From: Actinoplanes oblitus | Lineage (GTDB): Bacteria; Actinomycetota; Actinomycetes; Mycobacteriales; Micromonosporaceae | Direction: 5' to 3' | DNA length: 64,000 nucleotides | Assembly (NCBI RefSeq): GCF_030252345.1 | Contig: NZ_CP126980.1 | Span: 8,937,501 to 9,001,500, forward strand | Shown here: positions 16,907 to 24,911 of the stretch, in pieces | How positions within the stretch are numbered: position 1 is the stretch's first letter | Layout of the letters: each line of letters begins with the position of its first letter | The notes under the pieces: model-generated | Database searches by the model: none | Told to the model about the DNA's origin: nothing | The model's input: the letters and a program-made list of their open reading frames with translations, nothing else | Made by a program: the position numbers and the translations under genes

Positions 16907-17731
16907 TCAGAGACGCAACGCCGAGGCGGCCGCCGTGCGAACGGCGGCCGTCAGCGTGTTCAGTGACGTCGACTCGATCCGCCAGCACTGCCAGTAGAGC
17001 GGGATGTCCAGGTACCTGTCCGGGAACATCTGGACGTATTCACCGGAGGCGAGCAGCGGGCCGGCGTTCTGCTCCGGAACCGTGCCCCAGCCCAGGCCGA
17101 GCCGGATCGCCTCGTTGAAGGCCGCCGCGGCCGGCACATAGTGGATCGGCCGCGCTGCCGGTGACTCCCCCAGCAGGCCGAGGAACCGGTGCTGCAACTG
17201 GTCCTTGCGGTTGTAGACGATCATCGGCGCCGACGCGAAGGACACTCCGGGCGCGGCGACGGCAAGGTAGCGCATCGAACCCAGCCGCTCCACCCGGCAT
17301 CCCTGGACGGCGACGTTCTCGGCGGTGACCGCGGCCATCGCGGTACCGGATCGCAGCAGGTCGGCGGTGTAGTCCTGGTCATCGGTGTGTATCTCGAAGG
17401 TGGCACCCGGCACCCGCGCCAGCACCGGCAGGAACCAGGTGTTCAGCGAGTCCGCGTTCACCACTATCGAGATCCGGGTGCCGCCCCGGGCCTGGGCGAG
17501 GGCCTCCCGCTCCAGCAACGCGACCTGCCCGGCGAACCGGATCAGCGCCTCACCGGCCACCGTCGCCGTGCACGGCTTGGCCCGGCGGACCAGCACCTGG
17601 CCGACCGCCCGTTCGAGTGCCTTGATCCGCTGGCTGACCGCCGACGGGGTGACGTGCAACACCCGGGCCGCCGCCTCGAAACTGCCCTGTTCCACCACTG
17701 CCTGGAAGGTCTCCAGCTGTACCTGGTCCAC
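16907..17731 (-). CDS. lysG: LysR-family regulator, LysG/ArgP type
   Basis: A 274-residue LysR-type regulator. The N-terminal winged helix (LETFQAVVEQGSFEAAARVLHVTPSAVSQRIKALE, residues 6-40) is that of ArgP/LysG. The C-terminal effector domain would bind lysine or arginine. The gene starts with GTG at 17731 and is divergent from lysE, 72 bases away, the classic arrangement in Corynebacterium where LysG activates the exporter when lysine or arginine accumulates. The lysine link fits the neighbouring dapD and dapE genes. The spacer holds an inverted GCTAA/TTAGC element. Confidence 0.87.
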   Translation of the reverse strand: MDQVQLETFQAVVEQGSFEAAARVLHVTPSAVSQRIKALERAVGQVLVRRAKPCTATVAGEALIRFAGQVALLEREALAQARGGTRISIVVNADSLNTWFLPVLARVPGATFEIHTDDQDYTADLLRSGTAMAAVTAENVAVQGCRVERLGSMRYLAVAAPGVSFASAPMIVYNRKDQLQHRFLGLLGESPAARPIHYVPAAAAFNEAIRLGLGWGTVPEQNAGPLLASGEYVQMFPDRYLDIPLYWQCWRIESTSLNTLTAAVRTAAASALRL

Positions 17732-17742
17732 GATTAAGTATC

Positions 17743-17768
17743 GCTAATTCATCCTGAAAATCTTTAGC
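17743..17768. promoter_or_regulatory. Putative LysG operator between lysG and lysE
   Basis: GCTAA at 17743-17747 and TTAGC at 17764-17768 form an inverted repeat across an AT-rich 16-base spacer, in a 72-base divergent intergenic region. Further TTAGC and GCTTAA copies follow toward lysE. This is where a LysR-type activator of the exporter should bind; the assignment is inference. Confidence 0.5.
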
Positions 17769-17803
17769 TGGCTTAACACTGACCGGAACCTTAGCTTCGG
17801 GAC

Positions 17804-18406
17804 GTGCTCACCTCCGCCATCGCCGGCTTCGTCGCCGCGGCTGTCCTGATCGTCGCCATCGGTGCCCAGAACGCGTTCGTCCTGCGCCAGGGACTGCGCC
17901 GGGAACACGTCGTCCCGGTCGTGCTCACCTGCGCGCTCTCCGACCTGGCGCTGATCTCGGCCGGCATCGCCGGCCTCGGCGCGATCATCGCGGCGCAGCC
18001 CGGCCTGGTCACCGCGATCCGCTGGATCGGGGCCGCCTTCCTCTTCGGGTACGCCGTGCTCGCCGCCCGCCGCGCGCTACGTCCCACCGGCAGCCTCGAC
18101 CCGGCCGGCAAGGCACCCGCCACGCTCCGCGCCACCCTGCTCACCACGCTCGCCCTGACGTACCTCAACCCGCACGTCTACCTGGACACCGTGCTGCTGC
18201 TCGGCTCGGTCGCCCAGCAGCACGCGCACCGCTGGCTGTTCGGACTGGGCGCGGCGGCGGCCAGCTTCACCTGGTTCGCCGGGCTCGGGCTCGGCGCGCG
18301 CCGGCTCGGCCCGCTGCTCGCCCGGCCCGGCGCCTGGCGGATCCTGGACGGCCTGATCGCGGTGGTGATGGCGGTGGTCGCCGCGACACTGCTGCTGGGC
18401 GACTGA
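17804..18406 (+). CDS. lysE: LysE/ArgO-family amino acid exporter
   Basis: A 200-residue membrane protein with about six hydrophobic helices. The family signature is IVAIGAQNAFVLRQGLRREH near residues 16-35, and LNPHVYLDTVLLLGS around residue 120 is the typical proline-containing re-entrant motif. It exports lysine and/or arginine and is probably activated by the divergent LysG. The start is a GTG at 17804 with only a weak ribosome site. Its stop is followed within 4 bases by a MerR-type promoter. Confidence 0.9.
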   Translation: MLTSAIAGFVAAAVLIVAIGAQNAFVLRQGLRREHVVPVVLTCALSDLALISAGIAGLGAIIAAQPGLVTAIRWIGAAFLFGYAVLAARRALRPTGSLDPAGKAPATLRATLLTTLALTYLNPHVYLDTVLLLGSVAQQHAHRWLFGLGAAAASFTWFAGLGLGARRLGPLLARPGAWRILDGLIAVVMAVVAATLLLGD

Positions 18407-18409
18407 CGC

Positions 18410-18440
18410 TTGACCCTCCACCTGGTCGAGGGACCAGGGT
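18410..18440 (+). promoter_or_regulatory. MerR-type promoter with 19-bp spacer and dyad
   Basis: TTGACC at 18410-18415 (-35) and CAGGGT at 18435-18440 (-10) are separated by 19 bases, the long spacer typical of MerR-regulated promoters. The spacer holds the dyad CCCTCCACC-T-GGTCGAGGG (18414-18432, one mismatch). The ATG of the MerR gene follows at 18461. The sequence implies autoregulation by DNA twisting. Confidence 0.65.
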
Positions 18441-18460
18441 CGGTGGGTGTGAGGAGCGAG

Positions 18461-19510
18461 ATGCGGAACATCGGCGAGACGGCCCGGGCCAGCGGCCTGA
18501 CGGTCAGCGCGCTGCGCTACTACGACGGCGCCGGCGTGCTGGTCCCGGCCGTGGTCGACCCGGTGACCGGCTACCGGCGCTATGCCGCCGAGCAGATCAG
18601 GGCGGCTCGGCTGATCGCCGGGCTGCGGCGGGTGGGCATGCCGGTGGCGGAGATCGCCCGGGCCGTGCGCGAGCTCGAGCACCCGGCCGCCGTACGCAAA
18701 AGGCTTGATGATCATCTGGTCCGGCTGGAAGCCGGCCTGGCCGATGCCCGCCGCGAGCTCCTCCGCCTGCACACCCTGCTCGATCTGGAGGAGACCCCGA
18801 TGACCCGAGTGACACTGTCCGCCGCCGATCTCACGGCCGCGCTCGACGCGGTCCGGTTCGCCGCGACCGACCCGATCCCCGATGCGCCGTTCCCGGGCGG
18901 CGTGCTGTTCGAGACCGGCGACGGCACGCTGACCGTGGTCGCGACCGATCGCTACCGGCTCGCCGTGGCCACCGCCCCGGCCACCGTCGACGGCCCCGCG
19001 GCGCGGCAGTACCTGCCGCTGGCCTTCGCCGACCAGCTCCGGCGGATCGGTTCCGGACCGCTGACCCTCGAGATCGATCCGGCTTCGGTACGCGTCGAGC
19101 ACTCCCGCCTCGAGCTGCGGACCACACCGCTGGAGGTGGACTTCCCGGACTATCGCCGGCTGATCGGGCCCGGCGGCGCGGCCACCCGCCGGATCGCCGT
19201 CGACCCGGATCGGCTGCGCGAGCTGGTGACCGGAGCCCCCGAGGTGCGCCGGGAGCACGCCGGCGCGGACTACCCGGTCACCATCCTCGCGGTGGGCCCG
19301 GCGGGCGAGCTGCGACTGGCCACCGAGGACGAGTGGACCGCCGGCGACGACGCGCACGTGGCGGTGAACCGGGAGTTCCTGCTCCAGGCGGTGGACGCCG
19401 GCGGCTCCGGTCAGCTGCTGCTCGACCTGGATGGTCCGGTCCACCCGCTGACCATCCGCAGCGCCGCCGACGACTCACGTTTCTCCCTGCTCATGCCGGT
19501 CCGCGCCTGA
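18461..19510 (+). CDS. MerR regulator fused to DNA polymerase III beta-clamp domains
   Basis: A 349-residue protein. Residues 1-70 are a MerR winged helix (IGETARASGLTVSALRYYD, GYRRY), residues 74-110 the dimer coiled coil, and residues 115-349 two domains resembling DnaN domains 2 and 3. Clamp signatures are LTVVATDRYRLAVA, FPDYRRLIGP, AVNREFLLQAVDA and the C-terminal PLTIRSAADDSRFSLLMPV. DnaN domain 1 is absent. The ATG at 18461 is preceded by GAGGAG. It is divergent from nothing and follows lysE by 54 bases with its own MerR-type promoter. The clamp part sits where ligand-sensing domains usually are; what it senses is unknown. Confidence 0.88.
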   Translation: MRNIGETARASGLTVSALRYYDGAGVLVPAVVDPVTGYRRYAAEQIRAARLIAGLRRVGMPVAEIARAVRELEHPAAVRKRLDDHLVRLEAGLADARRELLRLHTLLDLEETPMTRVTLSAADLTAALDAVRFAATDPIPDAPFPGGVLFETGDGTLTVVATDRYRLAVATAPATVDGPAARQYLPLAFADQLRRIGSGPLTLEIDPASVRVEHSRLELRTTPLEVDFPDYRRLIGPGGAATRRIAVDPDRLRELVTGAPEVRREHAGADYPVTILAVGPAGELRLATEDEWTAGDDAHVAVNREFLLQAVDAGGSGQLLLDLDGPVHPLTIRSAADDSRFSLLMPVRA

Positions 19511-19614
19511 CCGGGCCGCGCGTTTAGTCGCGGATTGAACACGGTTCAGCCACGACTTCTGTGAACGGTGAGACCGCCGCGACTTTGCGCGACCACTCTG
19601 GTTACCGTCGGCGT

Positions 19615-20364
19615 GTGCGCAACAGCCCGCCGGATGACGACCTCAACGCCACGGCGGCCGGCGCGTCCATGACCGGGTGGGAGTTCGCCTGGCTGGACGG
19701 GCTGGCCGTCGCGTCCGAGCCGTCCTGGTCGTTCCCGGAGATCGCCCGCCCGCTGGTGCGCACCGCCGGCAGCCTGCTCGACCTGGACACCGGCGGCGGC
19801 GAGCTGCTCGCCGAGTTCGTCCCGCTGCCGGCGCACACCGTCGCGGTGGAGAGCTGGGCGCGCAACACGCCGGCCGCCCGGGAGCGGCTGGCTCCGTTCG
19901 GCGTCGAGGTGCTCACCGAGCTGCCCGCCGGGGAGGACGAGTTCGACCTGGTGCTCAGCCGGCACGGGCGGCTCCCCGCGGCGGACATCGCCCGCCTGCT
20001 CAAACCCGGCGGTGTGCTGCTGACCCAGCAGGTCGGCAGCGACGACCTGGCCGAGCTGAACGACGCGCTCGGCGCTCCGCCGCCGCACCCCCGGCGCTGG
20101 GACGCCGAGGTCGCGGCGAACGCGCTGACCGCGGCCGGCCTGCTGGTGACCGACGTCCGTGAGGAGCACCCGGGGCTCGCGTTCCGGGACATCCGGGCGG
20201 TGATCCACCACCTGCGCACGGTGCCCTGGCAGGTCCGCGACTTCAGCCCGCAGAAATACGAACGGGAGCTGGCCCGGCTCACCGCGGTGATCCGGGCGCG
20301 GGGCGAGTTCACCGCCCGGGCACACCGGTTCCTGGTCCAGGCCCGCCGCCCGGCGCAGGCGTGA
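19615..20364 (+). CDS. SAM-dependent methyltransferase-like protein
   Basis: A 249-residue class I methyltransferase-like protein. LLDLDTGGGELLAEF is motif I (the SAM-binding loop D-x-G-x-G form), FDLVLSRHGRLP motif IV, and IARLLKPGGVLLTQQVG the post-motif strand and turn. The start is uncertain: GTG 19615 (used here) or ATG 19669 (MTGWEFAWLDG), the latter being closer to the family core. It is a stand-alone gene after the MerR gene; the acceptor is unknown. No membrane segment is present. Confidence 0.78.
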   Translation: MRNSPPDDDLNATAAGASMTGWEFAWLDGLAVASEPSWSFPEIARPLVRTAGSLLDLDTGGGELLAEFVPLPAHTVAVESWARNTPAARERLAPFGVEVLTELPAGEDEFDLVLSRHGRLPAADIARLLKPGGVLLTQQVGSDDLAELNDALGAPPPHPRRWDAEVAANALTAAGLLVTDVREEHPGLAFRDIRAVIHHLRTVPWQVRDFSPQKYERELARLTAVIRARGEFTARAHRFLVQARRPAQA

Positions 20365-20419
20365 TCGGCGCGCGCCCGGGCGAGCCGCTCTGGACAGAGG
20401 CGTAACCGGAAAGCCCCTT

Positions 20420-20760
20420 TCAGGCGACGGGCCCTCGGACTCACCGCCGGCGGCGTCGCCTGGGCCCGGTGGCGCGTCGGCACCACCGGGCAGGCCACGG
20501 CCGGGACGGTGGTCGCCCCGCCGCTGTCCGGCCGGCCCGAGACGGCGCTGTACCCCGCAGCCGGCGCCGAGCGCGACGGACGTGGCACCCGCACCGCCTC
20601 CACCGAGACCGTCGACCCCCACATCCGCGCCCGCCGTGGTGCCGGCGCTCGAGCCTCCACGGCCGGACCGAGCGCCGGTCAGCTCGACGGTCACGGATTT
20701 GAGGACCGGCGCGAGGGCCGCTAGGGGTACGTCAGCGCAGGTCATGGGCGTGTCAAACGG
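20420..20760 (+). pseudogene. Possible frameshifted remnant of a one-helix secreted protein
   Basis: One frame from about 20429 reads RALGLTAGGVAWARWRVG and then PPLSGRPETALYP, like the membrane anchor and first strand of small actinobacterial surface proteins. After about 20555 a shifted frame continues with a proline/threonine-rich linker (PQPAPSATDV) and APVSSTVTDL. Joining the two would give one anchored protein related in style to the next gene. No good start codon is present. The minus strand also has an open frame here, so the call is tentative. The rest of 20365-20956 holds nothing else recognisable. Confidence 0.3.
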
Positions 20761-20956
20761 CAACATGGACGGTGCGGCGAGGACTCTGGGAGGTGACCGA
20801 TCCCTCGGCCGGGGTCAACCGGTTGGGTAGATCGTTCCGATTTATGCGCCTACAACGGCGGACGGAAAACCGATCACATCGGACATCTCGATCAGGGAAC
20901 GTTGTATGAACGCCAGCCCGGCCTTTTCCACCGGCGTCCGAGGAGGAACGAGCCGC

Positions 20957-21010
20957 ATGCCACACCTGAGCGACCCGCCCGCGGCCGCCGCCTCGGGGGC
21001 GGCATCGTGA
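20957..21010 (+). CDS. Possible 17-residue leader peptide
   Basis: ATG 20957 follows AGGAGG (20941-20946) and encodes MPHLSDPPAAAASGAAS, ending at TGA 21008-21010. That stop overlaps the GTG start of the next gene as GTGA. The good ribosome site belongs to this short frame rather than to the larger gene, which suggests translational coupling. It may be an upstream open reading frame with no product function. Confidence 0.4.
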   Translation: MPHLSDPPAAAASGAAS

Positions 21011-21621
21011 TCCGGCGTGACGTCCTGACGAACCATCCCGGGGGCGATCCCTGGGACGGGAGACCGGAGGCACGGATCGAGCTGGAGCCGGCCGACCACG
21101 AGGAACCCACCTGGGAGGTGCGGGGGCCGCGCAGACGCCGGTTCGACAGGCGGTCACGGACCATCCTGGGGCTGGCCGCCGTCGCCGCCATGCTGGCCAA
21201 CGCCGGTGCGGCGTGGGCCTACTGGCGCCTCACCCAGCCGGACCCGGCCGCCGCGCCGCAGCCGGTGACGATCGAGATGGTGCTGCGCGGGCGAAACGAC
21301 CTCGGACAGGTCATGCGGCCCGGCGACAACGGGAACCTGCTGGTCACCGTCACCAACGACCGGAACGTGCCGATCCGGATCACCTCGATCGGGATCGGGC
21401 CGGGCAACGTGGTCGCCGACCCGGAGCATCGGGACGCCGGCTGCACCGCGCCGCGCGTCCGGGTCGCGCGGACGTACTACCCGGTCTCCTGGGAGGTCGC
21501 CAAGAACACCGTGGGCGCGTTCACCCTGCCCCGGGCGCTGTCCATGGAACACGGCACGGCGAAGGCCTGCGTCGGCGCGGACTTCACGGTGCCGCTGCGA
21601 GCGCGGGGCACCGAGCGCTGA
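21007..21621 (+). CDS. Membrane-anchored surface protein of unknown function
   Basis: A 204-residue protein with a charged cytoplasmic N-terminus of about 56 residues, one transmembrane helix (ILGLAAVAAMLANAGAAWAYW), and an extracellular beta-sandwich-like domain. The domain has the pattern GNLLVTVTNDRNVPIRITSI and two cysteines (DAGCTAP, AKACVG) likely to form a disulfide. GTG 21007 overlaps the short upstream frame; a TTG at 20902 would add 35 residues of poor composition. The frame shifted stretch at 20420-20760 looks like a decayed relative. No function is known to me. Confidence 0.65.
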   Translation: MIRRDVLTNHPGGDPWDGRPEARIELEPADHEEPTWEVRGPRRRRFDRRSRTILGLAAVAAMLANAGAAWAYWRLTQPDPAAAPQPVTIEMVLRGRNDLGQVMRPGDNGNLLVTVTNDRNVPIRITSIGIGPGNVVADPEHRDAGCTAPRVRVARTYYPVSWEVAKNTVGAFTLPRALSMEHGTAKACVGADFTVPLRARGTER

Positions 21622-21742
21622 GATCGCCGTGAGCCGGCGGGACCGGACGCCGGCGTCGCGTGGGCCCGGGCCTCGGAGCCGGCGACGCCGTGCGTGGGCG
21701 CGTCGAGGTTTCCCGGCGCGGGATCCGGGTCAATCACGGGAC

Positions 21743-22738
21743 ATGACCAGGATTTCGGTAGTGACCGGCGCGAGCGGTGGAATCGGCCGGGCGGTCGCCC
21801 GGCGCCTGGCGGCCCGGGGCGACGCGGTCGCCCTGCTGGCCCGCGGCGAGGAGGGACTGGAGGGGGCGGCCGAGGACGTCCGGCGAGCCGGTGGCACCGC
21901 GTTGCCGATCACCGTGGACATGGCCGACCACCAGGCGGTGGAGGCGGCGGCGGATCAGGTGGAGAAGGAGCTCGGTCCGATCGGGCTCTGGGTCAACAAC
22001 GCGTTCTCCAGCGTCTTCGCCCCGTTCGTGGAGATCGAGATGCCGGAGTTCGTGCGCACCACCGAGGTCAGCTACCTGGGTTACGTCTACGGCACCCGGG
22101 CCGCGCTGTCCCGGATGCGAACCCGGGACCAGGGCGCGATCGTGCAGGTCGGCTCGGCGCTGGCGTATCGCGGGATCCCGTTGCAGAGCGCGTACTGCGG
22201 GGCCAAGCACGCGATCCAGGGGTTCACCGAGTCGCTGCGGGTGGAGCTGCTGCACGAGAAGAGCAACGTGCACGTGACAATGGTGCAGATGCCGGCGGTG
22301 AACACCCCGCAGTTCGGCTGGGTGCTGTCCCGGCTGCCGAAGAAGGCACAGCCGGTCGCGCCGATCTACCAGCCGGAGATCGCGGCGCGGGCCGTCGAGT
22401 ACGCCGCCGACCACCCGAAGCGCCGGGAGTACTGGGTGGGCGGGTCGACAGCGCTGACCCTCGCGGCGAACGCGATCGCGCCCGGCATCCTGGACCGCTA
22501 CCTGGCCCGGACCGGCTTCAAGGGTCAGCAGACCGGCGAGCCCCGGCCGGCCGACCAGCCGGCCAACCTGTGGCACCCGGCCGACCAGCGGACCGACGAG
22601 GGCGCCCACGGCGACTTCGACGACCGGTCCACGCCGCGGAGTCTGCAGCTCTGGGCCTCCCAGCACCACGGCGTGCTGGCCGCGGCCGGCGCCGGCCTGG
22701 TCGCCGCCGGAGCCGCCTGGGCCTTCGGCCGCCGCTGA
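21743..22738 (+). CDS. SDR-family oxidoreductase with C-terminal membrane anchor
   Basis: A 331-residue short-chain dehydrogenase. The NAD(P) loop TGASGGIG is at residues 8-15, NNAF replaces the usual NNAG, and the catalytic serine and YCGAK (Tyr, Lys) follow in order. Beyond the 250-residue core there is a hydrophilic tail and a final hydrophobic helix (GVLAAAGAGLVAAGAAWAFG), suggesting tethering to the membrane. This long SDR class is common in actinobacteria and its substrate is unknown. Nothing nearby indicates a pathway. Confidence 0.85.
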   Translation: MTRISVVTGASGGIGRAVARRLAARGDAVALLARGEEGLEGAAEDVRRAGGTALPITVDMADHQAVEAAADQVEKELGPIGLWVNNAFSSVFAPFVEIEMPEFVRTTEVSYLGYVYGTRAALSRMRTRDQGAIVQVGSALAYRGIPLQSAYCGAKHAIQGFTESLRVELLHEKSNVHVTMVQMPAVNTPQFGWVLSRLPKKAQPVAPIYQPEIAARAVEYAADHPKRREYWVGGSTALTLAANAIAPGILDRYLARTGFKGQQTGEPRPADQPANLWHPADQRTDEGAHGDFDDRSTPRSLQLWASQHHGVLAAAGAGLVAAGAAWAFGRR

Positions 22739-22963
22739 GCTCTCCCGCACGGGGCGGCTTCCGGCCTGGAGAGGCTTCCGGCGTGCAGCGCCGGGGGCCG
22801 GCACGCTGGGGTTGATCTCCGGAACCACCCACGGACCGTGCAGGGCACGGCGATCGCCCTGGACGCGCAGCGGCCAGATCGCCGGGCCCGGCCCGCGCGG
22901 GAGCATGCGATCCGCACCACGGCGGACGCGCGTCTATGAAGATCTTGAAAGCGACCTCGGTCC

Positions 22964-24211
22964 TCAGGCGTCGACGCGGGACCGGTAGTAGCTTCCGTCG
23001 AGATCGGCGGGGTCGACGACCACCGCGGTGTGCAGGACGGCGCGGGCGCGGTCGGTGGCGGCGCGGGCCAGCCGCACGTCGTGGCTGGCGGCTTCGATGC
23101 CGTCGGCGACCACCTTCGCGGTGGCGTCGCCATAGGTCCGCGCGTCGTGCACCTCGCGCTCGTGGATCAGCGCGGCCTCGTGCTCGCGGAGCCGGGCCGC
23201 GCGGGCCTCGTTGCGCTCGTAGGCGTTGCCCCGGGACGCGAACTTGAGGCCGATCGCGGCGCAGTCGAGTGCCACCATCAGCAGCGCTATCCCCAGGTAG
23301 TAGACGCCGACACCCCAGAAGTCGGCGGTCACCAGACGCCACATCGCGGCGGTCCGGGCGCCGAAGCCGGAGTCACCGCGCACCACAGCGGCGTTGGCGG
23401 CCCGCTCGGCGGTGGCCAGCGAGGCGAGCCGGGACTGTTCGGTGGCTCGCGCGGCGCGTTCCGGGCGCTGGTCGCGCTGCAATCGGGCGGCCTGCCGGTC
23501 GAGCGCGGCGGCCTGGGTGTCCAGCGACCGGGAACGGCGGACCAGGTCGGCGCAGTAGCCGCCGGGCGGGCAGCCGGGGCTGTGCGTGACACCGGAGCCG
23601 CGGGAGTCGGCCAGGGCCTGGCGGTAGAGCGTGCGGGCGTCCCGGCGTTTGCCCGCCGCCCGGTCGGTGAGCGAGCGGACCGCGGCGTCGTCGGCCCCGG
23701 TCTGTGCCCGCAGCTCGGCCAGCCGCGCCTGGTACCCGGCCACCGCGCCGCCCGCGTCCAGCCGGCTGAGCTGGGTGTTGTGGATCTCGGCGAGCCGGGC
23801 GTCGATCTCACCGCGGTACCGGGCGAGCATCAGCGGTTCGGTCACCACCACGGCGAACAGCAGTGCCAGCCCGATCCGCCCCAGGTAGAGGCCGACCGTG
23901 GGCGGGCGGAGCAGCAGGTGCGGGTCGGTGGAGTCGAGGCGCTCGTAGTTGACCCCGACCCGGCCGACCACGGCCCGGTCGTAGGCGACCACCCCGACCG
24001 CCACCAGCGGCCCGACCAGCCACTGGTACCAGGGATGCCGGTAACCGCTGCTGGCGTCGACGAAGGCCGCGCCGCCGAGGGTCGCGTAGAGGAAGTAGAG
24101 CAGGATGAAGACGCCGATCGAGCGATACAGCACGCGATCCGAGTGCGTCGTCACGCTGCGCGGATTCACGTTCGCCACCCGCAGCAGCAGGTGCCCGAGG
24201 CCCGTGCGCAT
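22964..24211 (-). CDS. DUF4407 membrane protein
   Basis: A 415-residue integral membrane protein. Three hydrophobic segments fall in the first 130 residues (including SIGVFILLYFLYATLGGAAF and LALLFAVVVTEPLMLARY). A long charged coiled-coil region with a CPPGGYC-like cysteine pair follows at about 135-280. A further helix (YYLGIALLMVALDCAAIGLKF) and a helical tail end the protein. The pattern FDRAVVGR-like AYDRAVVGRVG and TEPL are DUF4407 hallmarks. The function of the family is unknown. The 225 bases downstream (22739-22963) contain no gene I can support. Confidence 0.8.
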   Translation of the reverse strand: MRTGLGHLLLRVANVNPRSVTTHSDRVLYRSIGVFILLYFLYATLGGAAFVDASSGYRHPWYQWLVGPLVAVGVVAYDRAVVGRVGVNYERLDSTDPHLLLRPPTVGLYLGRIGLALLFAVVVTEPLMLARYRGEIDARLAEIHNTQLSRLDAGGAVAGYQARLAELRAQTGADDAAVRSLTDRAAGKRRDARTLYRQALADSRGSGVTHSPGCPPGGYCADLVRRSRSLDTQAAALDRQAARLQRDQRPERAARATEQSRLASLATAERAANAAVVRGDSGFGARTAAMWRLVTADFWGVGVYYLGIALLMVALDCAAIGLKFASRGNAYERNEARAARLREHEAALIHEREVHDARTYGDATAKVVADGIEAASHDVRLARAATDRARAVLHTAVVVDPADLDGSYYRSRVDA

Positions 24212-24256
24212 GCGGTCGAGTCTGGCCGACCGGGACGCGACGCGTGCCCGGAACGC

Positions 24257-24901
24257 TCAGATCGGCAGCGTCGGCTCGCTGGTCGTGACGGTGACCCGGA
24301 CCCGGGCGTGCACGGTCTGCGGCTCGGGCTCCAGCTCGAGGGTGCCCGAGTCGCTCATGGCCCGGCCGCCGACCGCCATCGGGAAGCCCTCGGCCGGGAA
24401 CACGTCGCTGATCTCGATCAGCCGGTCCACCCGGGCGCCGACCGCCGCCGCATACTCAGCGGCCTGGACCAGCGCCTCGGTGACCGCCGCCCGGCGCGCC
24501 TCGGCGCCGGCCCGGCTGCCCGGGCGCAGCTGCCAATACGGCCCGGAGACCGAGGTCAGCTCCTCACCGGCGAGCCGCAGCAGCAGATCGCCGAGCACGG
24601 TGAAGTCGGTGACCAGCACCCGGGTGCCGACGCTCCCGTGATATTCGGCCACGCCCTCGCCGCGCCGCTTGGTCTGCGGGTGGACCTGGACGCCGGTGGT
24701 CTCCCGGCGCTCGATCGCGGCGGCGAACTCGTCGAGCACCGCCCCGGCGGCCGCCGAGCGCTCGGCCAGCCGCCGCAGGACCGCCTCGCGGTCCCGGCCC
24801 TTGGCGACCGTGTGCACGTGGACGGTCGCCAGCTCGGGCGGCACCTCCCGGACGGCCTCGCCGGTGGCGACGACGATCGGGAGGCGCTCCACACTGCTCA
24901 T
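24257..24901 (-). CDS. SIMPL domain protein (DUF541)
   Basis: A 214-residue protein with the SIMPL/DUF541 pattern: an opening VVATGEAVREVPPELATVHV, a middle TGVQVHPQTKRRG and a closing TLELEPEPQTVHARVRVTV. No signal peptide is visible, unlike the periplasmic members in proteobacteria, so it is probably cytoplasmic. The family forms large oligomers in other bacteria, but its role is not established. It lies 10 bases from the dapC stop on the same strand and 45 bases before the DUF4407 gene, so it may be co-transcribed with both. Confidence 0.8.
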   Translation of the reverse strand: MSSVERLPIVVATGEAVREVPPELATVHVHTVAKGRDREAVLRRLAERSAAAGAVLDEFAAAIERRETTGVQVHPQTKRRGEGVAEYHGSVGTRVLVTDFTVLGDLLLRLAGEELTSVSGPYWQLRPGSRAGAEARRAAVTEALVQAAEYAAAVGARVDRLIEISDVFPAEGFPMAVGGRAMSDSGTLELEPEPQTVHARVRVTVTTSEPTLPI

Positions 24902-24911
24902 CCGTCAGTTC

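Noticed and set aside
19546..20766. Minus-strand frame of about 400 codons opposite the methyltransferase
   Set aside because: Lies opposite a methyltransferase with clear motifs. Its first 60 residues look protein-like, so the 20500-20766 part stays slightly open, but no family is recognised.
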